Assembly: GCF_024519315.1 (NCBI RefSeq)
Contig: NZ_JANIIC010000033.1
Coordinates: 1 to 64,000 of the forward strand
Origin: Streptomyces malaysiensis subsp. samsunensis
GTDB lineage: Bacteria; Actinomycetota; Actinomycetes; Streptomycetales; Streptomycetaceae
Direction: 5' to 3'
Length of the DNA: 64,000 bases
A model generated the notes under the pieces. The model saw only the letters and a program-made list of their open reading frames with translations. It had not been told where the DNA came from and searched no databases. Shown in pieces: positions 17,015 through 25,821 of this stretch (position 1 is its first letter; every line of letters begins with the position of its first letter). The position numbers were made by a program, and so were the translations under genes.

Positions 17015-17845
17015 TCACCCCGCGTGGGTGGAGAACATTCCGCCCGTCGGCCCCTGCTTGTCGCCGCCCTGGGCCTTCTTCAGGGCGTTCGCCAGGCCCT
17101 CGATGGTGAGCGACTGGAGGATCACCCGTCCATTGCCCTCCAGCGTGGCCAGGGACAGCCCCTCACCGCCGAAGACCGCGTTCATCAGCCCCTGGCGGTT
17201 GAGCCCGCCGATGCGCTCCACGCCGTACTGGATGCCTTCCTCGAAGGCCACGATGCAGCCCGTGTCGACCTCGATGCGGCCGCCGAAGTCGGCCGGGTTG
17301 AGGTCGATGAAGTTGCCCGCACCGCAGATGATCACGGTGCCGTACCCGGTGAACTTCTCCAAGATGAACCCCTCGCCGCCGCTGCGCCCGGTCTTCCCGC
17401 CCTGGAAGGCGATCCCGAACTCCACGGTGGACTCGGCCGCCACGAAGGCGTCCTTCTCCGCGAACCAGGCCCGTGTCCCGTCCAGCTCCAGCGCCCGCAT
17501 CTCGCCGGGCAGCACCCCCGCGAAGCCGACGGTGCCCTCGCCGCCGGTGGCGGTGAAGTACTGGAACGCCAGCGACTCCCCGGCCAGCGCACGCTGCCCC
17601 ACCTGCATGGCGGTGCCCATGGCCTGGCGCAGCATCCCGCCCATCCCGCCGCCCCCACCGCTCCCGCCATTGCCCCCGGCGGCCTGGCCGCCGCCCCCGC
17701 CGGGTCCGGACAGCCGGGTCTCCATCGTCACGTTCGCCGTCTTGAACAGGAACTTCCCGGCCTCGCAGTAGACGGTCTGCCCCGGCTGGAGGGTGCAGAC
17801 CGCCATCTGCATGGCGTTGCCGACGATCTCTTGCCGCAGGGTCAC
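17015..17845 (-). CDS. AIM24-family protein
   Basis: The product is 276 residues from GTG 17845 (MTLRQEIVGNAMQMAVCTLQ), with GAGGAG 9 bases upstream. An earlier in-frame start lacks an SD. AIM24 beta-helix motifs are clear: PGQTVYCEAGKFLFKTANVT near the start, GGEGFILEKFTGYGTVIICG, and IEVDTGCIVAFEEGIQYGVE, which carries the family DTG-CIVAFE signature. A Gly-rich loop (GGGGGQAAGGNGGSGGGGGM) near residue 60 is a common insertion in Streptomyces members. Function is unknown in bacteria. Mitochondrial AIM24 affects inner-membrane organisation. It stands alone, read leftward. Confidence 0.9.
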   Translation of the reverse strand: MTLRQEIVGNAMQMAVCTLQPGQTVYCEAGKFLFKTANVTMETRLSGPGGGGGQAAGGNGGSGGGGGMGGMLRQAMGTAMQVGQRALAGESLAFQYFTATGGEGTVGFAGVLPGEMRALELDGTRAWFAEKDAFVAAESTVEFGIAFQGGKTGRSGGEGFILEKFTGYGTVIICGAGNFIDLNPADFGGRIEVDTGCIVAFEEGIQYGVERIGGLNRQGLMNAVFGGEGLSLATLEGNGRVILQSLTIEGLANALKKAQGGDKQGPTGGMFSTHAG

Positions 17846-18015
17846 AGCCAATCTCCTCGAAGGTCGCGTGAGGTGGTGCCAGGTGCCGTCAGGTGGCGTC
17901 ATAACCGGACATCCGGGTCAACGTCCGACCCGGTCCACCAGGTTCCGTGAGCTTGGCACAATGCCGGTCGTGATCCGGCCCCGGGTCGACGCCGAAGGGA
18001 GCAGGGAGGATGGCG

Positions 18016-18872
18016 ATGAACACCAGCGCCGCGACGACCGCCCGCACGATGTGGGCCCTCTACGAGCCGATCCACGCGGTCGCGTACTTCGCCCCCGAGG
18101 CCAGGGCCGCGTACGAGGACGCCGGGCTCCGCGGCTTCTGGCGCGGCTACTTCGCGGGCCGTGCCGCACCGCTCGGACCGGTGGGGCCGGAGCCCGTCGT
18201 GGCGGCCTTCTTCAGCTTCGCGCCCGCCATGGTCGCCCGCGCCCTGCCCGACATCTGGTCGCTGGCCGCCCCCGAGCGGGCCCTGGAGCTCCGCCGCGCG
18301 GGCGCCGCGGCCACCCTCGCCCGGCTGCTCGCCGGGCACGAGCGCGAGGTGGAGCGCGCCGCCGAGGCACTGGTCCCCCGCGCGGCGGGCCTGGACGGCT
18401 CCGGCCGGCCGCTGGCCGCCGCGAACGGCGCACTGGACTTCCCCGACAAACCCGTCGAGCGGCTGTGGCACGCGACCACCCTGCTGCGCGAGCACCGCGG
18501 CGACGGCCATGTGGCGGCCCTCGTAGCCGCCGGTCTCGATGGCTGCGAGGCCCTCGTCCTGCGCTCCGCCATGGACCTCCTGCGCACCGAGCTCCAGCCC
18601 ACCGCGGCTGGACCGACCAGGAGTGGGAGGCCGCCACCCGGCGGCTGACCGACCGCGGCCTGCTCGCGCCGGACGGAGCAGCGACGGAGGCCGCACACGA
18701 GCTCCTCCGCACGGCCGAGACCGCCACGGACCGGGCGGCGGAACGCCCCTGGCGCCCCCTGGCCCCCGAGCAGGTGACGACCCTGGTCCGTCTGCTCACC
18801 CCCCTGGCCACCGCCTGCGCCACCGCCCTGCGCTTCCCCAACCCGATCGGGCTCCCGAAGCCGACGGGGTGA
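18016..18872 (+). pseudogene. SalK-like (SCO6745-family) protein, frameshifted
   Basis: The ATG at 18016 is preceded by AGGGAGG at good spacing (the ATG at 18010 is too close). The first frame reads TMWALYEPIHAVAYFAPEAR, then AAYEDAGLRGFWRGYFAGRA and PVVAAFFSFAPAMVARALPD, the start of a SalK-type helix-turn-helix family protein. It runs to MDLLRTELQP and then loses sense. The family's C-terminal part (WTDQEWEAATRRLTDRGLLA and a helical tail to 18872) continues in another frame from about 18600. A one-base change near 18600 therefore splits the gene. It may be a true pseudogene or a sequencing error. If intact, the product would be about 285 residues. Confidence 0.75.
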
Positions 18873-19003
18873 GCGGATCACGCCAGGGGGCGGCCCTCAT
18901 TTTCTACGGACCGGCGGCCGTCAATGAACTGATCAGGGACGCGCTGCACCCGCACCCCGCCGACCTGCACATCGTCACGCAGGTCGGTGCTCACCCGCCA
19001 CCG

Positions 19004-19225
19004 TCAGTCCGCGACGCCCTGCATTGGGGCCCAGAACTCCTCGAACGACATCGTGCCGTCGCCGTCCGTATCGAGTACGTCGATGAATCGCTGCGCCTGC
19101 TCGTCGGTGAGGTGCTCGCCGCGCAGCTCGGCGACGACCTGCTGGTATTCCTTGGCGGTTATCTGCCCGTCGGCATCGAGGTCGTATGCATCAAAGACCT
19201 TGCGCGCGGCCGCTTTCATGTCCAC
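19004..19225 (-). CDS. Small EF-hand calcium-binding protein
   Basis: The product is 73 residues from GTG 19225 (MDMKAAARKVFDAYDLDADG). There are two canonical 12-residue EF loops, DLDADGQITAKE and DTDGDGTMSFEE, each with Asp at 1, 3 and 5, Gly at 6 and Glu at 12, separated by the linker helix YQQVVAELRGEHLTDEQAQR. It has no signal peptide, so it should act as a cytoplasmic calcium sensor or buffer, like the calerythrin/CabB-type proteins of Streptomyces. It lies just beyond the 3' end of the XRE-TPR gene in the same orientation. Confidence 0.9.
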   Translation of the reverse strand: MDMKAAARKVFDAYDLDADGQITAKEYQQVVAELRGEHLTDEQAQRFIDVLDTDGDGTMSFEEFWAPMQGVAD

Positions 19226-19416
19226 AACGTGAGCTCGCCTTTCCTCGCTGGATGTTGTGCGATGCTACTGCGCACTGATCGCCTACAGCACGCCGAAGCG
19301 GGACGCGACGCCGGGGCCGATGAGCTGCGCCAGCAGCTCATGGATTTCGTCCACCGCGATCTTCGAGCCGGTCATCAGCCGCATCACCTCGGCGGACCGG
19401 GAACTCCCCCGATGGT
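19226..19416 (-). other. Gap with a possible gene remnant
   Basis: A leftward frame gives RSAEVMRLMTGSKIAVDEIH then ELLAQLIGPGVASRFGVL before a stop at 19283. It looks more protein-like than a chance frame but has no supported start. It may be a decayed tail. Nothing else is visible. Confidence 0.25.
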
Positions 19417-20586
19417 TCAGAAGGGCACGCCCGCCCGCTTGGCCAGCTTCGTAAGGCGCGGGTTGCTGCGGCGGTGCAGCGAGGTCAGCACGCGCATCAG
19501 CTCTTGGCTGGTCGGGTGCACCCGGGCCATCTCCGGCGCGACACCCCAAGCCGCTTCGAGCGATTCGAGAGCCCCGTCACGGTCCCCCAGGGCGAGCTTC
19601 GACCGGCTGATGTTCATGTACAGCGGACCAACGCGCGTGGCCGGAAGCGTCACCCCACCCCGGATCAGGTCATCCGCCGTGTTGAGAGACTCGCGGTAGT
19701 CCTCCATGTCAGAGGCCGTCGAAATGACATGCACGGCGGTGTTCTCGGGCCCGAAGTGGATGCCGTGGTCCTTGATGTCCTCGGGGAACTCCTCGGCCAC
19801 CTGCCACGCTGCCGCGATGTGCCGTCCGGCGGTTGCCTTGTCCTTGATCCGACCGGCCAACGTCAGCCCGCGCAGGTGCAGGATGCCCAGGCCGTACGCG
19901 CGATCACGGCCTCGCAAGGTCGACTCGGCCTCAACAACAGCACGGTCCACGATCGCCAACCCGCCTGCGAAGTCTCCGGAGTTCAGGAACGCTCCGGCCT
20001 CGTCCCGGGCGGCCACCGTGGCCGCGATGGGGTGTGCACGCTCGGCGGCCAGCCGCTGTTTCATGACGGCAAGCTCGGCGAGGTGCATCCAGCGGTGGCG
20101 GGCGGCCAGCCAGTAGACCACCGAGTATGTGTCGGCGACGCGGGTCCAGGCGTCGGGCGACTGGGTGGCGTGCGCGTAGTTGGTCGCGTCGGCCAGCACG
20201 CCGGGCAGCTTCTGGAGGACCGCCGACAGCTCGGTCCGGTGGCGGTGCTCGTTCAGCTCGGCCAGCTCGCGCGGAAGGTCCTCAGGGTGTGACGGCGGCG
20301 TGTCGGGGATGTCGAATCGCCGGATGGCGTAATTGAGGGCGGCAAGGCTGTTCTCGTCGGTGCGCTCGACGGGGGCCGTACCCAGCAGCTCATCCAGCGT
20401 CAGCCCCATCGCCTGAGCGAGAGCGGCGGCAATGCCCTGGGTCAGCGCGCGGTCGCCCACCTCGATCTTGCTGAGCAGCGAGACGGACACGCCTGCACGC
20501 CGGGCGAGGGCAACCTGACTGAAGCCGCGCGTCTTGCGGCAGACAGCCACATTCGCACCGGGCCCGGGAATCTTGGTCACGCTCAT
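19417..20586 (-). CDS. XRE-family regulator with TPR-like C-terminus
   Basis: The product is 389 residues from ATG 20586. The N-terminal HTH_3 domain (residues 10-70) reads VAVCRKTRGFSQVALARRAG, VSVSLLSKIEVGDRALTQGI and LGTAPVERTD. The remaining 300 residues are helical, with tetratricopeptide-like pairs such as GDFAGGLAIVDRAVVEAEST, IAAAWQVAEEFPEDI and RSKLALGDRDGALESLEAAW. This is the layout of the many Streptomyces XRE-TPR regulators thought to respond to small peptides or partner proteins. It is divergent from two small ORFs across a 158-bp region with repeated GTGCAA words, so it probably controls them. Confidence 0.9.
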   Translation of the reverse strand: MSVTKIPGPGANVAVCRKTRGFSQVALARRAGVSVSLLSKIEVGDRALTQGIAAALAQAMGLTLDELLGTAPVERTDENSLAALNYAIRRFDIPDTPPSHPEDLPRELAELNEHRHRTELSAVLQKLPGVLADATNYAHATQSPDAWTRVADTYSVVYWLAARHRWMHLAELAVMKQRLAAERAHPIAATVAARDEAGAFLNSGDFAGGLAIVDRAVVEAESTLRGRDRAYGLGILHLRGLTLAGRIKDKATAGRHIAAAWQVAEEFPEDIKDHGIHFGPENTAVHVISTASDMEDYRESLNTADDLIRGGVTLPATRVGPLYMNISRSKLALGDRDGALESLEAAWGVAPEMARVHPTSQELMRVLTSLHRRSNPRLTKLAKRAGVPF

Positions 20587-20663
20587 GGTATGCGTCTTCC
20601 CCACTCGACTGGCGTTACCTCTGATCCATCGTCTCACTCTCAGCACTCGTGCGCTTGCGCCTT

Positions 20664-20693
20664 GTGCAAGCGGTGTGCAAGTTCCCTTTGCAC
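20664..20693. promoter_or_regulatory. GTGCAA repeats between divergent genes
   Basis: GTGCAA occurs at 20664 and 20675 (11 bp apart, one turn) and in inverted form TTGCAC at 20688. The second and third copies form GTGCAA-N7-TTGCAC. The cluster lies between the XRE-TPR gene and the small plus-strand ORFs, where a shared operator would be expected. Confidence 0.5.
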
Positions 20694-20744
20694 GGCGGCA
20701 GTTCTCTTGTGTGAGAAACGTATGCACAGGTGGGACGAGGGGTC

Positions 20745-20987
20745 ATGGCACAGACAGAAGAGAAGCCACCGACGGTACTCAGCCACGGCGATCTGCCGTA
20801 CCCAAAGGGCACACTTGTCGAAGACGTCGAGACCGGACGCACGGGCGAGCTGCAGGGCGTGATCGAGGAGCGCGTCAAGGGGACCGGAAAGCTGCTCAGC
20901 CAAACAGCATTCATGCGGCCGAGGGGAGGTGGCCTTGAGTGGGAGGCTCCTTTGAACCGCATCAAGCCCGCCGACGAGAACGGTTAA
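20745..20987 (+). CDS. Small hypothetical protein
   Basis: The product is 80 residues from ATG 20745 with GAGGGG 4 bases upstream (MAQTEEKPPTVLSHGDLPYP). A short beta-rich core (KGTLVEDVETGRTGELQGVI, LLSQTAFMRPRGGGLEWEAP) resembles small SH3-like Streptomyces proteins found near mobile or regulatory loci, with no named family that I can support. It is the first of two small genes read away from the XRE-TPR regulator. Confidence 0.65.
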   Translation: MAQTEEKPPTVLSHGDLPYPKGTLVEDVETGRTGELQGVIEERVKGTGKLLSQTAFMRPRGGGLEWEAPLNRIKPADENG

Positions 20988-21027
20988 ACCACCCCACCAA
21001 GCGGGCTGCCCTGATCAGCCCGGGGAC

Positions 21028-21186
21028 GTGATCGGCTACGAGGGCAAGTGGCGCACGGTCAGGACAGCCAGGGTCGACCGGGGACCTATGGGCGGGTTGG
21101 CCGTCGTGGTCACCTGGGAGGAGAACGGAGCCGCCCGCTTTCCGGCCGGTGATGAACTGCTGGTGCGAGAGCCCGACGCCGACTGA
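21028..21186 (+). CDS. Very small hypothetical protein
   Basis: The product is 52 residues if started at GTG 21028 (MIGYEGKWRTVRTARVDRGP, then MGGLAVVVTWEENGAARFPA and GDELLVREPDAD). The SD (GGGGAC) is weak and very close. The sequence has a small beta-barrel look (DVIGYEGKWRTV, AVVVTWEENG) and a balanced composition unlike shadow frames. It follows the 80-residue gene by 40 bp and is followed by a terminator, which supports a two-gene unit. Confidence 0.55.
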   Translation: MIGYEGKWRTVRTARVDRGPMGGLAVVVTWEENGAARFPAGDELLVREPDAD

Positions 21187-21193
21187 CCAGAAG

Positions 21194-21225
21194 CCGAGCC
21201 CCACCCCGAGCAGAACGGGGCTCGG
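21194..21225 (+). terminator. Hairpin after the two small genes
   Basis: CCGAGCCCC (21194-21202) pairs perfectly with GGGGCTCGG (21217-21225), 8 bp after the stop of the 52-residue ORF. The remaining gap to 21482 shows no gene. Confidence 0.7.
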
Positions 21226-21482
21226 TACGTTCCAGCAGCAGCACGCCGTCCGGCACTTGGTCCGGCTCGGCTCAGAAGTGGTCCGGCTCGGCGGTCAAGA
21301 ACTTCGCGGCCCATCCGCCAAGTGGCCCTCATCGCTACCCTGCTCAGGGGGCTCGAAGTCCGCCACTTTCTCTGCGGGGAGCCCAATCCGGTTGAACCGG
21401 GATCCGCCGGGCCAGCAGGCGGCGATGGCCGGCCGGAGCCGGATCGGTGTCAGAGTGGTGCGCCCAGAAAGGGGGGTGCGGA

Positions 21483-24400
21483 GTGAGCGCTGAGGCAGCC
21501 GCCATCAATCTCGGGCGGACGGTCGCGACCCGCGTCGTGCGGTTATGGCTCGAACCGCGTCGGCGCGAGCAGGAGAGCCGGATGGAGATGTCCGCCCTGG
21601 TCCGGCGGCGGGTGCCGGGGCTGCGGGCGCAGCGGGGCGTGGAGCGGCAGTTCGAGCAGATCGCGGACGCGGTCGCGGCGCGGCTGGAGCCGATGTGCGG
21701 GCATGAGTTCCGGGACTTGGAGGAGGGCGGGCGGCAGGCGGCGCTCGACGCCGTGACGGCGGCCTTCGGTCGCGCGGACCTGTCCGACGGGGCGATCCTC
21801 GGGTCCGACGCCAACCCCGCCGAGCTCGCCCGCCGGGTGCGGGCCTCCGCTCCCCCGCCCGCCGGTCTGGGCGAGGCGGCCACGCACTTCTACGAGCTGG
21901 TGCTGGCCGAGTGCTGCGACTGCTATGTGCGGATCCTTCAGCGGCTCCCGGTCTTCACCGAGCGCGGGATCGCCGAACTGCTGGGGCGGGTGGGCGAGCT
22001 CGGCCCCGAGCTGAGCCGGGTGCTGGAACGGCTCCCGGTCAGATCGCTGTACGCGCCGCAGGGGGCGGATCAGGACGAAGCCTTCCGCAGGGAGTACCTG
22101 GAGTTCCTCAGCCGCACCCTGGACGAGGTGGAGCTGTTCAGCTTCACGGCCGGTCAGGCCCCGCGCACCAAGTTGTCCGTCGCCTACATCAGTCTGCGGG
22201 TCAGCACGGATGCGGAGGGGCGGGCGGCGCGGAGGTCGTCGGGCGGACCCGACCACCGGTTGCGGACGGGCATCGGTTCGTGGGGCGGCGCGGAGCACGA
22301 GCTGTCGGCGAACGTACGGGTGGAGGCGGCATTGAAGGAGTCGCCGCGGGTGCTGTTGCGCGGCGAGGCGGGTTCCGGCAAGACGACTCTGCTCAACTGG
22401 CTGGCCGTCACGGCGGCGCGCGGCGCGTTCGGCGGGGACCTGGCCGACTGGAACGGACTTGTCCCCGTCCTGGTCAAACTGCGGCATTACGCCTCTCGTG
22501 ACCTGCCGCGCCCGGAGGAGCTGTTGGACGCCACGGCGGGGCCGCTGACCGGCCATATGCCCCGGGCGTGGGTGGACCGCGCGTTCCAGGCGGGGCGGGT
22601 GCTGCTGCTCGTCGACGGGGTGGACGAACTCGTCGCGGCGGAGCGGCGCGGGGTCAGGGAGTGGCTCCGGCTGCTGCTCAGCGCCTACCCGGACAGCCGT
22701 ACGGTGGTGACCTCCCGCCCGACCGCCGCCCGCGGCGACTGGCTGCGCGCGGAGGGCTTCGCCCCGGTGGGACTGGAGCGGATGACCCCCGCGGATCTGC
22801 GGGCGTTCGTCCAGCAGTGGCACCAGGCGGTGGGCGCCCAGGGCGGCGAGCTGCCGTGCGCCCCGGAGGAACTGCCGCACTACGAGCGGGCGTTGCTGAC
22901 CGCTCTCCAGGACCGCCCGCATCTGCGGGCGCTCGCCGCGAGCCCCCTGCTGGCGGCCCTGCTGTGCGCACTACACCTGGGACGGCGTCGGCGGCTGCCG
23001 CGCAACCGCATGGAGCTGTACCGCATCGCCCTGGAGCTGCTGGTGCAGCGCCGGGACGCGGAGCGCGGGGTGCCCAGCGCGCTGGATGTGCAGCTCAGCC
23101 TGACGGACAAGCTGTGTCTGCTGCGAGATCTGGCGTGGCGGCTCTCGGACAACAACCGCACTGAGATCGCCACGGAGAAGGCCCTCGCCCACGTCACGAC
23201 CAAGGTGGCGTCGATGCGTCACCTGGACGACGGGGGCGAGGAGGTCCTGGATCATCTGGTGTCCCGTTCGGGGGTGCTGCGCGTCCCCGCCGAGGACCGC
23301 ATCGACTTCCTGCACCGCAGCTTCCAGGAGTACCTGGCGGCCGAGGAGGCGGCGGAGGAGGACCGCATCGGCAATCTCATCGAGCGGTCCCATCTGGACA
23401 CCTGGCGGGAGACCATCATCATGGCCGCCGGACACGCCAACCGCAGCCAGCGGCAGGAGCTGATCACCGGCATTCTGGAGCGCGCCGAGGCCGAGCGCCG
23501 CCATGCGCGCGGGCTGCGGCTGCTGGCGGCGTCCTGTCTGGAGACGATGGAATCGGTGCCTTCCGAACTCACCGAACGGCTGGACGACGCCCTGGGGTCG
23601 CTGGTGCCGCCGAGGCGCCGTAAGGACGTCATATCGCTGGCCGTGGTGGGGGATCCAGTGCTGCGTCGGCTGCCGCGTTCACTGGACGGTCTGAGCGGGA
23701 CGGCCGCCAGGACCTCCGTGCGCACCGCCGCGCTCATCGGCGGCGGGAGAGCGCTCGATCTGCTGGCCGCTTACGCGGAGGCCGGGCATGCCGAAGCGGA
23801 GAAGGAACTCGCCGACGTCTGGGAGTATTTCGACCCGGAGGAGTACGCCCGGCGCGTGCTCGCCAAGTGTTCCTTGGAAGACGTCACGCTGACCCTTTCC
23901 CATCCCAGCCAGTGGCCCTCGGCCAGGGAGCTGCGGTCGATGCGGAAGATATGGATCAACCATCCGCTCACCGAGGGTCTCGCAGCCCTCGCGGATTTCC
24001 CGGGACTCTCCTGGCTGTCGATCTCACAGCTGAGGAGCCATAACGATCTCAGCCCGCTCACCGCTCATCCCCAGCTCACCGTCCTCTCGATCGTCGGAGA
24101 CATCGCCCTCGAGGACGCCTCCCCGCTGGGAGCCCTCACCCACCTCGAGGAATTGCAGCTCACCCATTGGGCCGCCCTCCCGCCCATCGCCGATATCCCG
24201 CTTCCGGAGAAGCTGACCTCGCTCGGCCTGGGCGCCCTCCCCCACAACCCCGACCTGAGTTTTCTCCACCAGCTGCCGCCGGTTCAGAAACTGAACCTGG
24301 AGGGCTCGGGGAGTCCGCTGCACCTCGCAGACCTTTCCGCGCCGAGCGGCCTGCGGTGGCTGCGGCTGAGCGGCTTCGATCTGTCCGAGGGCTTCCCCGT

Positions 24401-24659
24401 CCTGTCCGCGTCCGTACGCGTCCAGGAGCTGAATTTCTACCGCTGCGCTTTTCCGGCCGACATCGGCGCTTTGAACGGTATCGACTCTCTGCGCTCCGTA
24501 TTCTTCGGCGAGTGCCACGGGCCGGACCCCGGCCCCCTGGACCTCTCGCCTCTGGCCGGCCGCACGGCCCCGACGCGGCTCACCATCGAGGTGGGCACCA
24601 CGCAGACCGTCACCGGGACCGAACAGCTCGGCCCCGGCATCCGCCTCTGCTACCGGTGA
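21483..24659 (+). CDS. NACHT-domain NLR-like protein with leucine-rich C-terminus
   Basis: The product is 1058 residues from GTG 21483, with GGGGGG and good spacing upstream. Residues 1-280 are a helical N-terminal domain (AAAINLGRTVATRVVRLWLE, THFYELVLAECCDCYVRILQ) of the kind seen in Streptomyces NACHT proteins, with no catalytic motif that I can see. The NACHT NTPase follows: Walker A GEAGSGKTT at 294-302, extended Walker B VLLLVDGVDEL with Asp378, and sensor-like TVVTSRPTA. A winged-helix region includes DFLHRSFQEYLAAEEAAEED. From about residue 800 the protein is leucine-rich repeats (LEELQLTHWAALPPIADIPL, VQKLNLEGSGSPLHLADLSA). Bacterial NACHT proteins of this kind include phage-sensing defence proteins. 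The effector here is not recognised. Neighbours are accessory-type small genes. Confidence 0.9.
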   Translation: MSAEAAAINLGRTVATRVVRLWLEPRRREQESRMEMSALVRRRVPGLRAQRGVERQFEQIADAVAARLEPMCGHEFRDLEEGGRQAALDAVTAAFGRADLSDGAILGSDANPAELARRVRASAPPPAGLGEAATHFYELVLAECCDCYVRILQRLPVFTERGIAELLGRVGELGPELSRVLERLPVRSLYAPQGADQDEAFRREYLEFLSRTLDEVELFSFTAGQAPRTKLSVAYISLRVSTDAEGRAARRSSGGPDHRLRTGIGSWGGAEHELSANVRVEAALKESPRVLLRGEAGSGKTTLLNWLAVTAARGAFGGDLADWNGLVPVLVKLRHYASRDLPRPEELLDATAGPLTGHMPRAWVDRAFQAGRVLLLVDGVDELVAAERRGVREWLRLLLSAYPDSRTVVTSRPTAARGDWLRAEGFAPVGLERMTPADLRAFVQQWHQAVGAQGGELPCAPEELPHYERALLTALQDRPHLRALAASPLLAALLCALHLGRRRRLPRNRMELYRIALELLVQRRDAERGVPSALDVQLSLTDKLCLLRDLAWRLSDNNRTEIATEKALAHVTTKVASMRHLDDGGEEVLDHLVSRSGVLRVPAEDRIDFLHRSFQEYLAAEEAAEEDRIGNLIERSHLDTWRETIIMAAGHANRSQRQELITGILERAEAERRHARGLRLLAASCLETMESVPSELTERLDDALGSLVPPRRRKDVISLAVVGDPVLRRLPRSLDGLSGTAARTSVRTAALIGGGRALDLLAAYAEAGHAEAEKELADVWEYFDPEEYARRVLAKCSLEDVTLTLSHPSQWPSARELRSMRKIWINHPLTEGLAALADFPGLSWLSISQLRSHNDLSPLTAHPQLTVLSIVGDIALEDASPLGALTHLEELQLTHWAALPPIADIPLPEKLTSLGLGALPHNPDLSFLHQLPPVQKLNLEGSGSPLHLADLSAPSGLRWLRLSGFDLSEGFPVLSASVRVQELNFYRCAFPADIGALNGIDSLRSVFFGECHGPDPGPLDLSPLAGRTAPTRLTIEVGTTQTVTGTEQLGPGIRLCYR

Positions 24660-24672
24660 GGGGAGACAACGC

Positions 24673-25821
24673 TCAGACCCCGCTCAGCTCCGCATGGCGC
24701 GCCGCCAGCCGCCGCGCGCCGTCCTCGGTCAGCGAGCCGTGCAGCCGTAGCCGGGCCACGCCCCCGTCCGGGTGGATGTCGATGCGGACGTGGGTCACCG
24801 GTGGGGCCGCGTCGAGGAGGAAGCGGTGGACCGTGTCGGGCTGGAGGCGGGTGCGGGGCAGGAGTTCGGTCCAGGCCGGTGCCGTGGGGTCGGCCGGGTC
24901 CGCGCCGGACGTCGCGTCGAGGCCGTACAGCGTCGCCCACCCCGGCGCGTTGCCCTTGTAGCAGCCGGTGTCGATCTCCACGGCGCGGACGGCCCCCTGG
25001 GCGGCGAGGCGGTAGCGGACCCAGTCGTGGCCCGTGTCGCGGCGGCGGCGGGTCTCCCAGCCCTCGTCCATCCTGCGGGAGCGGCCCGGCCGGATGGAGT
25101 TGGCGGGCGGGGAGTAGAAGCGGTCGGAGGCGTCCTCGGCCGTGCCGCCGTGCTCCAGGGCGACCAGGTCGAAGGTGCCGAGGGCGGTGAGCCACGCCGG
25201 GTCGGGGGCGACCTCGCCGTGGACGCGGAGGCGGGCGATGCCGCCGTCGGGGTGCTGCTTAAGGCGGAGGTGGGTGAAGCGGCGGCGGACGGGGACGGGG
25301 AAGCCGTTGGCCGCGTGGCCGCCGATCGGGGTACGGGGGACGAGTTCGGTCCAGGCGGTGTCGTCGGCGAGGAGTTCCTCGGGGGACGGGGCGCCGTCCA
25401 CCGCCGTCGCCTCGACGCTCACCGCCCGCGGGTGGTTGCCGCGGAAGTGCGCGGTGTCCACGACGATGCCGTGGATCACCCCGGGCGTACCGAGGCGGAT
25501 CAGGGCCCAGTCGTGGTCGTCCTCGGCCGGATGCGGGTGATCGGCCGAGGCGCCGCGCCGCCGCCGGGTCTCCCAGCCGTCCATGACCTTGCCCTTGTGG
25601 CCGAAGAGCTCGGGGTCGAAGCGCGGGGTTTCGGGCTTCAGCAGATTCTCGCGCTCGGCGAAGAACTCGTCGTTGGCCGCGATCACGCCGCCGCCGAGCC
25701 GCCGGTCGGCCAGGTCCACGAGGTGGGTGAAGGGGAGGTCGGCGGTCCGGTAGTCGGCGTACGGGTCGCCACCGCCGTACGGGGCGGCGTCGCCGGTGAA
25801 GCGGGGGATCGGCGCGGTCAT
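24673..25821 (-). CDS. alc: Allantoicase
   Basis: The product is 382 residues from ATG 25821, overlapping the allantoinase stop by ATGA. Both halves of the tandem allantoicase fold are present: LADRRLGGGVIAANDEFFAE, FGHKGKVMDGWETRRRRG and the repeat-2 equivalent RRMDEGWETRRRRDTGHDWV, with paired blocks IHGIVVDTAHFRGNHPRAVS and VRAVEIDTGCYKGNAPGWAT. It hydrolyses allantoate to (S)-ureidoglycolate and urea in the cytoplasm. It is co-transcribed with allantoinase. The stop lies 13 bp from the convergent NACHT gene, with no hairpin seen between them. Confidence 0.95.
   Translation of the reverse strand: MTAPIPRFTGDAAPYGGGDPYADYRTADLPFTHLVDLADRRLGGGVIAANDEFFAERENLLKPETPRFDPELFGHKGKVMDGWETRRRRGASADHPHPAEDDHDWALIRLGTPGVIHGIVVDTAHFRGNHPRAVSVEATAVDGAPSPEELLADDTAWTELVPRTPIGGHAANGFPVPVRRRFTHLRLKQHPDGGIARLRVHGEVAPDPAWLTALGTFDLVALEHGGTAEDASDRFYSPPANSIRPGRSRRMDEGWETRRRRDTGHDWVRYRLAAQGAVRAVEIDTGCYKGNAPGWATLYGLDATSGADPADPTAPAWTELLPRTRLQPDTVHRFLLDAAPPVTHVRIDIHPDGGVARLRLHGSLTEDGARRLAARHAELSGV

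Noticed and set aside
19283..19416. Short leftward ORF before the XRE-TPR 3' end as a gene
   Set aside because: Protein-like for about 40 residues but has no credible start. It is kept only as a possible remnant.
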